NCBI RefSeq assembly: GCF_000737335.2
Contig: NZ_JMCC02000009.1
Span: forward strand, 1-64,000
Source of the DNA: Enhygromyxa salina
GTDB lineage: Bacteria > Myxococcota_A > Polyangia > Nannocystales > Nannocystaceae
Direction: 5' to 3'
Length of the DNA: 64,000 nucleotides
Shown here: one piece after another, positions 18,120-27,285 of the stretch
Numbering within the stretch: the stretch's first letter is position 1
Layout: each line of letters begins with the position of its first letter
Position numbers and translations under genes: made by a program
Notes under the pieces: generated by a model
Databases searched by the model: none
Told to the model about the DNA's origin: nothing
The model's input: only the letters and a program-made list of their open reading frames with translations

Positions 18120-19067
18120 GTGATTCCAGCCGTCGCGCACTTCATCTGGTTCGGGCCGCAGCTGCCGTGGGTGCACGCGCTGTCGATTCGCTCGGCGGCG
18201 CTGCGCGGCGGCTTTGATCAGGTGATCCTGCACCACGCCGACGACCTGTCGCGGTCGCCGGTCTGGGCAGAGTTGCACGCGCTGCCGGGGTTTTGTGCGC
18301 GGCGGATCAACGCAGACGAATTGCTCGCCGCGGTCGGCGACGGGGCCCAGGCGCTCGCGGGCATCTACGCCAAGCTCGAGGCCCCGGCCGCGCGCGCCAA
18401 CTTGCTCCGGGTGGCGATCTTGATGGGCGAGGGCGGGGTGTACCTGGATCTCGACACGGTCACCGTGCGCCCCCTGGACGCGCTGCGAGCCGAGCACGGC
18501 GCGTTCTGTGGCGAAGAGCGCGTGATCTGGCCCGCCGCGGTGAAGCGCTCGCAGAACCTGACCATGCGCGCGAGCAACCTGGCGCGGGCGGGGGCGCGGG
18601 AGCTCTATCGGGTGTTGCCCGGCGGGTGGCGGGGGTTTCGATCGATCGAGGCGCTGTACCCCGCGGCGGCAAACAACGCCGTGGTCGGGGCCGAGCGTGG
18701 CCACCCGTTCGTGCGGCGGCTGCTGAACAACATGCTCGCGGTGCCCGAGTCGCGGGTGCTCGTGCGCTTTGCCCTGGGCACGCACCTGCTGCAGGACACG
18801 CTGGCCCACGCGCGCGAGGGTGACCTGCGGGTGTTGCCGCCGCGCTACTTCTATCCGCTTGGGCCCGAGATCAGCCAGCACTGGTTTCGGATTGGCGGAT
18901 CGCCGCCGCCGCTGGATCAGGTCATGAGCACAGACACGCTGGTCGTGCACTGGTATGCCTCGGTGCGGACCAAGTCGATTGTGCCGAAGATCGACGCGGC
19001 CTACGTGCGCGCCCACGCCGACCGCCAGCTGTTTTCAGCGCTGGCGTTGCCGTTGCTCGGGGCGTGA
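18120..19067 (+). CDS. Glycosyltransferase, DXD sugar-transferase type
   Basis: The GTG at 18120 starts a 315-residue protein beginning VIPAVAHFIWFG, the typical opening of the Gly_transf_sug (GT32-like) family. The donor-binding segment RVAILMGEGGVYLDLDTV carries the DxD (DLD) after an invariant GGVY. Later, TDTLVVHWYASV resembles the C-terminal catalytic region. Such enzymes add sugars to polysaccharide or lipid acceptors in the cytoplasm. The stop abuts the convergent small gene at 19068. A second glycosyltransferase lies at 19475, so this is a loose surface-glycan cluster. Confidence 0.88.
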   Translation: MIPAVAHFIWFGPQLPWVHALSIRSAALRGGFDQVILHHADDLSRSPVWAELHALPGFCARRINADELLAAVGDGAQALAGIYAKLEAPAARANLLRVAILMGEGGVYLDLDTVTVRPLDALRAEHGAFCGEERVIWPAAVKRSQNLTMRASNLARAGARELYRVLPGGWRGFRSIEALYPAAANNAVVGAERGHPFVRRLLNNMLAVPESRVLVRFALGTHLLQDTLAHAREGDLRVLPPRYFYPLGPEISQHWFRIGGSPPPLDQVMSTDTLVVHWYASVRTKSIVPKIDAAYVRAHADRQLFSALALPLLGA

Positions 19068-19382
19068 TCACAGCGACCCGGGGTCAACCTCGACTCCGGC
19101 GATCACCTTCATTGCCCGGATCACGACGCGCTGGGCTTCAACGTGGGGTTCCGAGTCGTAGGCGCCCACGTCGGCGTGCTGGTGTTGGGCCTCGTTGATG
19201 ACCCGGAGCGCCCTTGCCTGGACCGACTGGGCGTCGCGGAGCTTGGCGTCTGCGATCAGGTCGACCGCTTCCTTCGCGGCTTGGGTCAGAGCTGCGGCGG
19301 CAACACCGGCGCCCGACATGTCGCAGTAGAGCTGCCAGTCCTCTGGCGTACTGGGGATCTTCACCTGCTTGTATTCGATCAT
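19068..19382 (-). CDS. Small hypothetical protein
   Basis: This is a 104-residue soluble protein, MIEYKQVKIPSTPEDW... The middle (about 28-70) is Ala-rich and amphipathic, probably helical, including an AKEAVDLIADAK stretch. No signal peptide, membrane span or family is recognised. Codon use fits the neighbourhood. It is convergent with the glycosyltransferase that stops at 19067 and divergent from the one at 19475. Confidence 0.65.
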   Translation of the reverse strand: MIEYKQVKIPSTPEDWQLYCDMSGAGVAAAALTQAAKEAVDLIADAKLRDAQSVQARALRVINEAQHQHADVGAYDSEPHVEAQRVVIRAMKVIAGVEVDPGSL

Positions 19383-19474
19383 GATTCTGGCTGTGTAGTC
19401 GGCGCTTCTTGGGAACTGATCCCGCCGGCGGCCGCGCTGGCCCGGCGCCGAGCCACGCAGTACCCTGCGCCGCG

Positions 19475-20248
19475 ATGCCCCGCCGCGTGCAGCTCAGCGC
19501 CGTAATCCCCGTCCGCGACCGCAGCGGCCCGCGCCTCGACAATTGCCTCCGCTCACTCCGTTGGCAGCAGCTCGAGCCCGGCGCGCTCGAGATCGTGATC
19601 ACCGACTACGGCAGCAGCGCCGAGCAAGCCGCCGCGCTGCGCGACCTGTGCGAGTGCTACGGCGTCCGCCTGGTCCGCGTCGACGCCAACGGGGTCTGGA
19701 ACCGGGCGCGCGCGCTCAACTACGGGATCCAACAGGCGACCGGCCGCTACGTATTTTGCACCGACGCCGACATGATCTTCGCCCCCAACTTCGTACAGAC
19801 GTTGCTGGACACCCAGGCGGCCGAGCGTGACGCCGCGTTCGTGGTCTGCCACTGCCGTGACCTCCCCGAGCGCCTGGCCGAGCAGACCTGGACCCTAGAA
19901 GACTTCCCGCAGCTGCTGGCGGCGGCGCCGTTTCGCAAGGCAACGGGCACCGGCGCGTGTCAGGTCGCGCGCCGCGAGTTCTTCGAGCGCGTGCGTGGCT
20001 ACGACGAGGGCTTCTCGTTCTGGGGCCAGGAAGACAACGACATGCGGTTTCGGGCCGGGCGCGCCGGGTTGCGCCAGGTCTGGGTCCAGGACCAGACGGC
20101 GATGCTGCACCAGTGGCACCCCAGCGAGCGCGGCAAGCAGCCGCTTCGCAAGTCGCTGAACGACGTCCGGTTTCACCTGACCAAGCGGGTCACGGTCAAG
20201 AACTGGCGCGGTTGGGGGGAGCGGTCGCGGCCGCTGGGCCTAGGCTGA
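19475..20248 (+). CDS. Family 2 glycosyltransferase
   Basis: This 257-residue GT-A enzyme starts at ATG 19475, directly before the first strand (LSAVIPVRDRSGP). Motifs: SLRWQQLEPGALEIVITDYGS, RALNYGIQQATGRYVFCTDADM with the DxD metal site, and the GYDEGFSFWGQEDNDM acceptor-site motif of the galactosyltransferase-like C-terminal part. The in-frame upstream ATG at 19409 adds 22 unlikely residues. It is probably cytoplasmic or membrane-peripheral polysaccharide synthesis. An imperfect hairpin at 20280-20301 follows. Confidence 0.9.
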   Translation: MPRRVQLSAVIPVRDRSGPRLDNCLRSLRWQQLEPGALEIVITDYGSSAEQAAALRDLCECYGVRLVRVDANGVWNRARALNYGIQQATGRYVFCTDADMIFAPNFVQTLLDTQAAERDAAFVVCHCRDLPERLAEQTWTLEDFPQLLAAAPFRKATGTGACQVARREFFERVRGYDEGFSFWGQEDNDMRFRAGRAGLRQVWVQDQTAMLHQWHPSERGKQPLRKSLNDVRFHLTKRVTVKNWRGWGERSRPLGLG

Positions 20249-20279
20249 GTCGGCTCATTTATCGTACTGATGGTATTTG

Positions 20280-20301
20280 AACTCACCGTTCGCGGCGAGT
20301 T
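20280..20301 (+). terminator. Imperfect hairpin after the GT2 gene
   Basis: AACTC and GAGTT pair around an ACC GTTCGC GGC core with one mismatch, 31 bases after the GT2 stop. It is a candidate terminator. The rest of 20249-20398 is non-coding and AT-richer, so it likely also carries the promoter of the next gene. Confidence 0.4.
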
Positions 20302-20398
20302 TGGTGGTCAGTCGATGGCCGGTCCATCTATTTTCCAAGCGCGTCAATATCTTGGTACGCTAGCCAGTACGCGCCGCTATTGGGCGGGGATTAGCGCC

Positions 20399-21598
20399 AT
20401 GTACACGCCTCGACCATCTTCGTTTCTTCGCCTGTCCATCAGCTCCTGCGTGACCCTGGCGCTCGTGGCTGGATGCGGTTCCCCGACCGATTCCGGCTCC
20501 GGCTCCGGCGGCGCTGACGGCATCGGCGGCGTCGATCAGGGCAATGACACGCTCAGCACCGAAGACGGGCCAACCGACACCGGCGACGGCGACAGCGACA
20601 CGGGCGACGGCGACGCCGACACCAACACCGGTGACGGCGACGCCGATCCCACAGATGACGACAGCGGCGGCAGCGGCACCAAGTTCGATCTCGCGGGGAT
20701 CCCCGACGGCGGTACCAACGGTGGCTGCGCGGCGCCCATCCACAATCCCTGCGACAACGACAACGATCCGTGGCACGCGATCGGGGTCAACTGCCCAAAC
20801 GAGTACGCGATCACCACCGCGTACACCGGTCACGTCGACGCCCTGTATGTCCACACCGGGCAGCTCGGCACCTACAACCCGGCCACGTATCCACCCCTCG
20901 AGGGCGAGAAGATGGTGATCTTGTCCAGCGGCATCGCCCAGCAACTCACCATTCCGGGCCAGTACGCCTCCACCTCGCACGTGGGCAACGACCCGCTCAA
21001 CCTGCCGGCGCCGCTCACCCCAACGCCGGTCGACAACGGCCTGATGGTCGACTGCGTCGCCAACCCAAACTTGATCGGCACCGGCGACTGCTCCAACACG
21101 ATCCAAGAGCAGTGGAGCCAGGGCAACGGCGCCTACGACTACGCCGAGATGCGCATGACCGGCGAGGTCCCGTTTGGCGCGACCGGGTTTAGCTACAACC
21201 TCGCGTTCTTCTCGACGGAGTACCCGGGCTTTTATCAGTCCAGCTTCAACGACATGTACATCGCGTGGCTGCAGAGCGAGAAGTGGACGGGCAACGTCTC
21301 GTTCGACGACGACGGCGCGCCGATCTCCCTCAACGCCGGTTTCCTCGACTACAAGGACGCCCCCAACCCCTACGACTGCAACGCGCCCTGCACGGCGCCG
21401 GAGCTGCAGGGCACGGCCATGCAGGGGCACGCGGGAACCAAGTGGCTCACAACCAGCGCAGGCGTCGAGCCCGGCGAGGACTTCACGATCGTGTTTGCGA
21501 TCTTCGATCTCAGCGACAACATCCTCGACAGCGTGGTGATCCTCGACAACTTCTCGTGGAACTGCGAAGGCGGCCCGCCGATCACGGTCCCGGGCTGA
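20399..21598 (+). CDS. Choice-of-anchor-type lipoprotein with Gly-Asp spacer
   Basis: This 399-residue lipoprotein starts at ATG 20399, with its lipobox in LALVAGC. Behind it is a 60-residue low-complexity spacer of TGDGD/GDGDAD repeats. The globular domain has four paired Cys regions and the sequence YNLAFFSTEYPGFYQSSFNDMYIAWLQSEKW. This resembles the choice-of-anchor L domain, which precedes various sorting anchors in myxobacteria and Bacteroidetes (FxSxEYP...FND...). It is likely displayed on the outer membrane; the ligand is unknown. Monocistronic by spacing. Confidence 0.8.
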   Translation: MYTPRPSSFLRLSISSCVTLALVAGCGSPTDSGSGSGGADGIGGVDQGNDTLSTEDGPTDTGDGDSDTGDGDADTNTGDGDADPTDDDSGGSGTKFDLAGIPDGGTNGGCAAPIHNPCDNDNDPWHAIGVNCPNEYAITTAYTGHVDALYVHTGQLGTYNPATYPPLEGEKMVILSSGIAQQLTIPGQYASTSHVGNDPLNLPAPLTPTPVDNGLMVDCVANPNLIGTGDCSNTIQEQWSQGNGAYDYAEMRMTGEVPFGATGFSYNLAFFSTEYPGFYQSSFNDMYIAWLQSEKWTGNVSFDDDGAPISLNAGFLDYKDAPNPYDCNAPCTAPELQGTAMQGHAGTKWLTTSAGVEPGEDFTIVFAIFDLSDNILDSVVILDNFSWNCEGGPPITVPG

Positions 21599-21653
21599 CG
21601 CGGTGTTTCACCCGCAGCTCGTTGGGCGCCGCTAAGTTCGCTACACCTGCGTC

Positions 21654-22169
21654 GTGGGCTCCCTCGTCGACTACGACAAGCACTACCGGAAGGGCCGGGG
21701 CCAGTGCGGCGACCCCTTCCCGGAGTTCGCGGCGTTCTTCGCCGGCTATGACCGGCGGCGCGCCCGGGTGCTAGGCTGCGGCCAAGGTCGCGACGCCCTG
21801 CTCGCGGCTCGACACGGTCACGAGGTCGTCGGCGTGGACCTGTCTGAGATCGGGATCGCACAGATGGTCGAGGACGCCGAGGCCGAGGGGCTCGACGTGA
21901 CCGGCGTCGTCTCGGACGTGTTGAACTTCCGCTCGCGCCGCAAGGTTGACGTGGTCTTGCTCGACCGCGTCCTGCACCTGCTGCTCGATGACGACGAGCG
22001 CGGAGTCTGTCTTGGCAGGGCCGCGGGCTTCACCCGTAAAGGTGGGTACGTCCTCGTCGCCGACGTGCCCAACAACCGAGCGCTGATCCACGGGTACTTC
22101 GACGAGCGGCCCCAGGGTTGGACGGTGGTGAAGCGGACGAAGAACTATTTGTTTGCCCGGAAGAATTGA
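21654..22169 (+). CDS. Class I SAM-dependent methyltransferase
   Basis: A GTG start at 21654 gives 171 residues. SAM-binding motif I reads VLGCGQGRDALLAARHGHEV, then VVGVDLSE for motif II and VDVVLLDRVLHLLL for motif IV. The normal ELGCG is VLGCG here, with the GxGxG glycines kept. It is shorter than most class I enzymes but complete in the Rossmann core; the substrate cannot be inferred. The C-terminus (YFDERPQGWTVVKRTKNYLFARK) resembles small-molecule or thiopurine-type methyltransferases only loosely. Confidence 0.82.
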   Translation: MGSLVDYDKHYRKGRGQCGDPFPEFAAFFAGYDRRRARVLGCGQGRDALLAARHGHEVVGVDLSEIGIAQMVEDAEAEGLDVTGVVSDVLNFRSRRKVDVVLLDRVLHLLLDDDERGVCLGRAAGFTRKGGYVLVADVPNNRALIHGYFDERPQGWTVVKRTKNYLFARKN

Positions 22170-22260
22170 CGCCACGCTCCCACGCCCCTGAGGACCGCCC
22201 TCCGAGTCCGGTTCTCTCCCCTCCGACCCCCGATGCGAGTCGGTGCTATAAACGCGGTCC

Positions 22261-23886
22261 ATGACAGGCCGCGAGCCGGATGAACCAGTTGTCAGCGACC
22301 GACAAGCCGCGTTTGCGGACCTGATTGACTCGATCATTTTCGAGCCATCGGAGCGGCTTGATCGCACACAGGGCGAGATCGCTCGGGGGGGCATGGCTTC
22401 GGTCGAGGCCGCGATCGATCGCACGCTTGGGCGGCGCGTGGCGATCAAGCTGATGCTCGAGGAGCACCAGCGCGCGATGCTGGCGGTCCGCAGCTTCATC
22501 CGCGAGGCCCAGATCACCGGACAGCTGGATCACCCCAACATCGTCCCGGTCCACGAGCTTGGGGTCGACGCGAGCGGGCGCTTGTTCTTCACCATGAAGC
22601 TGGTCGAGGGGCGCACGCTGCTGCAGCTGATCGACGAGCTAAGGGCCAACCAGGATCGTTATGATCGGCGTGGGTTCAAGGTCTCGACCACGGTCGAGCA
22701 CGATGAGCTCTTGCGGTTGATCGACGTGTTCCTCAAGGTCCTCGACGCGGTCGCGTTTGCCCACTCGCGCGGCGTGGCGCACTGCGACATCAAGGCCGAG
22801 AACGTCATGGTTGGCGACTACGGGCAGGTCTATTTAATGGACTGGGGAATCTCCAAGGTGCTGCCCGAGCGCGAGGTCGCGGCGCCCTTCGTTCGACCCA
22901 CGCGGGTGCGCAATACCCTGCCGCCGGGGGCGGACCGCGCCAACTTGGTCATTGGCACGCCCGCGTACATGAGCCCAGAGCAGGCTCGCGGTGAGCAGCG
23001 CGAGGTCGACCACCGCACCGATGTGTTCGCGCTTGGGGCGATGTTGTTCGAGATCCTGACGGGCCATCCGCCCTACCAAGGGCACGACGCGGCAGAGGAG
23101 CTCGAGCAGGCGAAGGCGTGCAAGCCTGTCCTGCTTCCGCACTTGCCGATCGTTCGCGAGCTGCGGAGGATCGTGGGTGTGGCCATGCACGCGGATCCAG
23201 CCCAGCGCTATCAGAGCGTCGAGCTGTTCCGGGCCGACCTACAGGGCTTCATGCGGGGCGGGGACAATTTTCCGCGTCGACGGTTTGCCAAGGGCGAGTG
23301 GCTGATCCGCGAGGGCGAAGAAGGGGACGCCGCGTTCATCTTGATCTCTGGGCGCTGCGAGGTGTTCAAGCAGGTCAACGCAAAGCAGGAGTCGCTGCGC
23401 ATGCTCGGGGCGGGCGACGTGTTTGGTGAGACGGCGATCCTGGCGTCGTCACCCCGGACGGCCAGCGTGGTCGCGCTGACCGAGGTTGTTGCGATGATCG
23501 TGACCGCGGATGTACTCGAGCGCGAGGTCGACGCGATGAAGCCGTGGATGGGGTCGTTCATCGGCGCGCTGGCCCGGCGGTTTAGCGATGTCGAAGACCG
23601 CGCGCTGAAGAGCAGCGCGTCCGGGCGCGGGAACGCTGTGGAAATTGCAAATCACGCGTTGATGACCCTCGAGACCTGGGGGCAGCCGGACGCAGAGCTT
23701 GGGAAATCGATGAGCGTGTTGAGCCTGTGCAAGTCGATCGCCGGGGTTCATGGGATCAGCGAAGACGCGGTGCTGAAGGTTCTGCGCCAGTACTCGCAAT
23801 TCGAGATTGTGTTGACCCTCGATGTGATCTCGCTGCGAGATCAGCGGGGGTTGATCGAGGAATTGGGCCGGTTTGTGCGCTACTAG
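22261..23886 (+). CDS. Ser/Thr kinase with cyclic-nucleotide-binding domain
   Basis: This 541-residue protein has a kinase domain at about 36-330: Gly loop GEIARGGMASV 38-48, Lys 63, HCDIKAEN 174-181 (Asp 176 kept, HRD Arg replaced by Cys), DWG 194-196 in place of DFG, and GTPAYMSPEQARG. A cNMP-binding domain follows at about 336-440. Its phosphate-binding cassette FGETAILASSPRTASV retains the Glu and Arg that hold cAMP or cGMP in CRP and PKA. No membrane span is seen, so it is cytoplasmic. The non-RD sequence implies activation without activation-loop phosphorylation, perhaps through cyclic nucleotide (inference). A TATAAA-like box lies about 15 bases before the ATG. Confidence 0.92.
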   Translation: MTGREPDEPVVSDRQAAFADLIDSIIFEPSERLDRTQGEIARGGMASVEAAIDRTLGRRVAIKLMLEEHQRAMLAVRSFIREAQITGQLDHPNIVPVHELGVDASGRLFFTMKLVEGRTLLQLIDELRANQDRYDRRGFKVSTTVEHDELLRLIDVFLKVLDAVAFAHSRGVAHCDIKAENVMVGDYGQVYLMDWGISKVLPEREVAAPFVRPTRVRNTLPPGADRANLVIGTPAYMSPEQARGEQREVDHRTDVFALGAMLFEILTGHPPYQGHDAAEELEQAKACKPVLLPHLPIVRELRRIVGVAMHADPAQRYQSVELFRADLQGFMRGGDNFPRRRFAKGEWLIREGEEGDAAFILISGRCEVFKQVNAKQESLRMLGAGDVFGETAILASSPRTASVVALTEVVAMIVTADVLEREVDAMKPWMGSFIGALARRFSDVEDRALKSSASGRGNAVEIANHALMTLETWGQPDAELGKSMSVLSLCKSIAGVHGISEDAVLKVLRQYSQFEIVLTLDVISLRDQRGLIEELGRFVRY

Positions 23887-23907
23887 CCCCAAATCAAGCG
23901 CAGGAGC

Positions 23908-24330
23908 ATGACGTCAAAGATCACACGGCAACACGAGACCACGAGCATGCCCGAGCTTCGTGGGTTGGTGTGCTCGGGGTTTCTGGGGGTGCAAGATGTC
24001 GGCGGACGGCTCGGCGTCATGTACATGGAAAGTGCGGGGGTATGGCATCGATTCTTCCTCGACGCAGGATTGCTGTTCTGGGCCGAGGGACCGGGCCCCG
24101 ACGCAGAAGAAGACCTGCTCGCGGGTGACGAGTACGTGGACTTGGGCGCCCAGCTTGGTGTGATCGGCGAAGCGATCGGTGAGATCGTGATGGCGAACTG
24201 CGTGTTGACCCTAGAATTCGCCAACGGTGCTCGGCTCGTATTGGAGCAGGGCGTACTGGATGTCTACGCCCAACTCAGATCCCATGAAACCCAGGCTCGA
24301 CGCCCGCCCCGCTGCGCTTGCGCTCGATGA
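23908..24330 (+). CDS. Small hypothetical protein, overlapping 3' end
   Basis: This 140-residue protein begins 21 bases after the kinase gene, so it is probably co-transcribed. The central part (ELRGLVCSGFLGVQDVGGRLGVMYM, FFLDAGLLFWAEG) looks like a compact beta-rich domain; there is no signal peptide. The last 19 residues (ending RRPPRCACAR) lie inside the convergent glycosyltransferase gene and look like antisense readout, so the original stop may have been lost. No family is recognised. It may be a partner of the cNMP kinase. Confidence 0.6.
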   Translation: MTSKITRQHETTSMPELRGLVCSGFLGVQDVGGRLGVMYMESAGVWHRFFLDAGLLFWAEGPGPDAEEDLLAGDEYVDLGAQLGVIGEAIGEIVMANCVLTLEFANGARLVLEQGVLDVYAQLRSHETQARRPPRCACAR

Positions 24331-25489
24331 TCTCCCGATAGAACCGCAGCTCCCGCTCAAAGGTCGCCTCCCAGCTGAGCTGCCTCGCGTATGCGACCCC
24401 GCGCTGGGCCCGGGCCTCGAAGCCGTGATCGGTGATCAGCGTCTCAATCGCGTCTGCCAGCGCGGGCGCGTTGTTGTAGGGGACCGTCAACCCGCCTTGG
24501 CAATCATCGACCAATTCGCCCGCGCAGCCCTCGTTGGCGGCCACGACCGTCAGCCCCGACGCCAGCGCCTCTGCGGTAGACAGCCCAAAGGTCTCGAACT
24601 TGGACAGGCACGGGCAAATGTCGCAAGACGCAAAGTGAGCGGCGAGCTGCTCGCGCGAGTCGAGGTAGCCGACAAAGTGCACATGCTCGTGGTCGCGCGC
24701 CGCCTGTTCAACCAAGGCTTGCTCGGGCCCGGTTCCCGCGAACACCAGCGCGGGCACGGGCCTCACGCGGTCGCTCAGGATCTCGTACGCACTCAACAAG
24801 TTGCGCAGCCCCTTCTCTTCGGAGAAGCGATGCGGAAACAGCATGATCGCTCGATCTTCGACGCCACCGCGGAAGCGCTGGACCAGCTCGGCGTCGCGCC
24901 GGTCCGGGCTGAAGGTCTGGGTGTCGACACCCAGCGGTGTGTAGTACAGCCGCTCGAGCCCGTTGCGCTGCAGGTTGCGGCCCACCCACTTACTCGCGAC
25001 GAAGATCGCGTCAAAGCTACGAAACGCGCGGCGCATCCACCACCAACCAAATTGCTCGCCGTAGGGCTCGAGCGAAGGATGCAGCATGCGCATGCCCAGG
25101 CCCGTGTAGGTGCGGGGAAAGTCGGCGTGCCAGAACCCAACGAGCGCTGGCGCCGGGTTGATCGCCGCGGCCGCGAGACGCACCAGCGGCGGCAAGAAGA
25201 TCGGTGAGCCACACTCGATCACGTCGGGCCGGTGGCGCTCGACGACTTTTCGCAGACCCCGGCTGATCACGATGTTCCGGTACTGCCCGCGCGACGGCAC
25301 GCTGTCGCCGATGTGCTCGAACACCACGTTCTCGCTGATCTGCTCGCGCTTGCTGGTCTTGCCAGGCAGCGCGAACACAAACCGAACGTCGTCGCGGGCC
25401 CCGAGCACGCGGGCCTTCTCGAGCTCGTAGCGACGCACACCGCCGCCGGTTGGACTCCAGAAGTTGTTGACGTCGAGGACCGTCAGCAC
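24275..25489 (-). CDS. Family 4 glycosyltransferase (GT-B)
   Basis: The GTG at 25489 opens the first Rossmann strand (LTVLDVNNFWSPTGGGVRRY) and gives 404 residues; an ATG at 25558 would add a 23-residue non-homologous leader. Motifs: GGGVRRYE acceptor loop, PLGVDTQTFSPDRR, RFSEEKGLRNLLSAYE and the donor site LSKFETFGLSTAEALASG with the E-x7-E pattern. Typical of alpha-mannosyl- or glucosyltransferases of capsule and lipopolysaccharide synthesis. The 3' end overlaps the plus-strand gene at 23908 by 56 bases. It is divergent from the RND operon; 25490-25770 contains no other gene. Confidence 0.9.
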   Translation of the reverse strand: MLTVLDVNNFWSPTGGGVRRYELEKARVLGARDDVRFVFALPGKTSKREQISENVVFEHIGDSVPSRGQYRNIVISRGLRKVVERHRPDVIECGSPIFLPPLVRLAAAAINPAPALVGFWHADFPRTYTGLGMRMLHPSLEPYGEQFGWWWMRRAFRSFDAIFVASKWVGRNLQRNGLERLYYTPLGVDTQTFSPDRRDAELVQRFRGGVEDRAIMLFPHRFSEEKGLRNLLSAYEILSDRVRPVPALVFAGTGPEQALVEQAARDHEHVHFVGYLDSREQLAAHFASCDICPCLSKFETFGLSTAEALASGLTVVAANEGCAGELVDDCQGGLTVPYNNAPALADAIETLITDHGFEARAQRGVAYARQLSWEATFERELRFYREIIERKRSGAGVEPGFHGI

Positions 25490-25770
25490 GCGCTCGCGAG
25501 TAGCCCAGTTGCCACGGGCGGGCAAGCAAGCTGCGGCTGCGTGCCACCTTGCTGCCATCGGGCACGCTCAATCGATCGCGCTCACCGACGGCGGCGACGT
25601 GGCGTTGTCAAATGTGATCGTTGGCTGCCATTCACACGACAGCTCCGCGTAGCTCGGCGTAGCGGGACTGTGTGATAAACCCGCAGGCCTGAGCGTTTAC
25701 TCGGGCTTTACGTAACGGGGCCCGCACAGCGCCGAGTTTCGCGGACACTCCGTCGCGACACGGTGACTCC

Positions 25771-27285
25771 ATGCCAGACCTCAAGCAGACCCTCCGGCGC
25801 GCGATCACCTTCGTCGGTCTCACGGCCCTCGGTGTCGGCAGCTACCTATGGCTAACCCGCACCGCCGCGTCCCCCAAGCCCCGCTCCTCGCGCGAGCAGG
25901 GGCAGCCCGTTCGAGTCATTGAAGTCAGTGAGGCGGCGGCGGTGCCCCGGGTGATCGGCTACGGCGAGGTCGCGGCCCAGCGCAGCTGGCAGGGCCTCGC
26001 CGAGGTCGCTGGGACGATCATCGAGATGGGACCGAACGTCCAGGTCGGTCGGATCGTCCGCGAGGGTGACATCCTGTTCGAGGTCGATCCAGAAGAGCTC
26101 GAGCTCGAGAAGCGCCGGACCGTGGCAAGCGCCAAGGGGGTCCGCGCCCAGATCTCGGAGCTCAAAGCCCGCGAAGCCAGCGCGAAGGCCAGCCTCGCCG
26201 TTGACGCAGAAGTGCTCGCGTTGGCAAACAAGGAGCTCGAGCGAACCGAGTCGCTGTACCGCCAGGGCACCGCGTCGCTCAGCGAGGTCGAGGCGGCTGA
26301 GGCCTCGGTGTTGAGCGCCAAGAAGTCGGTGGTGTCGCTGCAAAACACCCTCGCCGAGCTCCCGGCGTCGCGCCGCATCCTCGAGGCCCAGCTCGAGGAG
26401 GTCGACGTCGGGGTCACCGGCGCGGAGCTGGTGCTCGCGCGGACGCGGATCGTCGCGCCGTTCACCATGCGCATCAGCGAGCTCAACGTGACGACCGGCC
26501 AGAGCGTCTCGTCGGGTCAGGTGCTGATCGTTGGCGAGGGGCTCGACGTGCTCGAGGTCACCGCTCGGCTTCCGCTTGGCGGGATCGATCCGCTGCTGCC
26601 AGCCCGGCCGGAACGGTCCCGACCCGGTCCCGCTCCGGGCTCCGACGCGGCGGCGTCGGATCCTCCCCCGTCCACCGAGGCGCCGGACGAACCCAACACA
26701 CCCGCGTCCACCAAGACACCGTCTGAACCCGACGCCGGTCCGCCAGCCGATCCCGCGGCGGGGTCCGAGCAGCCTCGCCCCGGCCGGTGGTTTGACCGCG
26801 TCGCCGAGGTCGTCACGCCAACGGTTCGCCTGCGCATGGCCGGCGTCGACGCGACCTGGCCCGCTCGCTTCAGCCGCTTCGCCGGGGTCGACCCGCTCAC
26901 GCGGACGACCGGCGTCGTCGTCGAGGTCGATCGCTCGCAGCGACGCGAGGGCTCGCGGGACATCCAGCTGTCAGCCGGAATGCACGTGTCAGTCGAGTTC
27001 GTCGGCGCCGCGAAGCCGGGCTGCCTGGCCCTGCCGATCGACGCCGTCCACGACGGCGTGGTCTACGTGGTCGCCGACGAGGACCGGCTCGAGCGCCGTG
27101 ACGTCGAGATCGCCTGGTCGCAAGAGGAATTCGTGTGTGTGGAATCGGGCCTCGCCGTTGGTGAGCGCGTCGTCGTCAGCGAGGTCGTGCCCGCCGTCAA
27201 CGGCATGCGCTTGGCCCCCACCGTCGACGCCTTCGAGACCGCCCGCTTGGCCGGGCTGCTCGGGACCGACGAGGGCGCGCAATGA
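25771..27285 (+). CDS. RND efflux periplasmic adaptor subunit
   Basis: This 504-residue membrane-fusion protein has an N-terminal membrane anchor (ITFVGLTALGVGSYLWL). The lipoyl half (VAGTIIEMGPNVQVGRIVREGDILFEVDPEE) leads into a long coiled-coil hairpin (about 108-210) and the second lipoyl half (RTRIVAPFTMRISELNVTTGQSVSSGQVL). The beta-barrel region is split by an unusual insertion of about 65 residues rich in Pro, Ser and Asp (near 285-340). The C-terminal membrane-proximal domain follows (LALPIDAVHDGVVYVV). The stop overlaps the permease start as ATGA. The adaptor links the permease to an outer-membrane factor, which is not encoded in this window. Confidence 0.92.
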   Translation: MPDLKQTLRRAITFVGLTALGVGSYLWLTRTAASPKPRSSREQGQPVRVIEVSEAAAVPRVIGYGEVAAQRSWQGLAEVAGTIIEMGPNVQVGRIVREGDILFEVDPEELELEKRRTVASAKGVRAQISELKAREASAKASLAVDAEVLALANKELERTESLYRQGTASLSEVEAAEASVLSAKKSVVSLQNTLAELPASRRILEAQLEEVDVGVTGAELVLARTRIVAPFTMRISELNVTTGQSVSSGQVLIVGEGLDVLEVTARLPLGGIDPLLPARPERSRPGPAPGSDAAASDPPPSTEAPDEPNTPASTKTPSEPDAGPPADPAAGSEQPRPGRWFDRVAEVVTPTVRLRMAGVDATWPARFSRFAGVDPLTRTTGVVVEVDRSQRREGSRDIQLSAGMHVSVEFVGAAKPGCLALPIDAVHDGVVYVVADEDRLERRDVEIAWSQEEFVCVESGLAVGERVVVSEVVPAVNGMRLAPTVDAFETARLAGLLGTDEGAQ

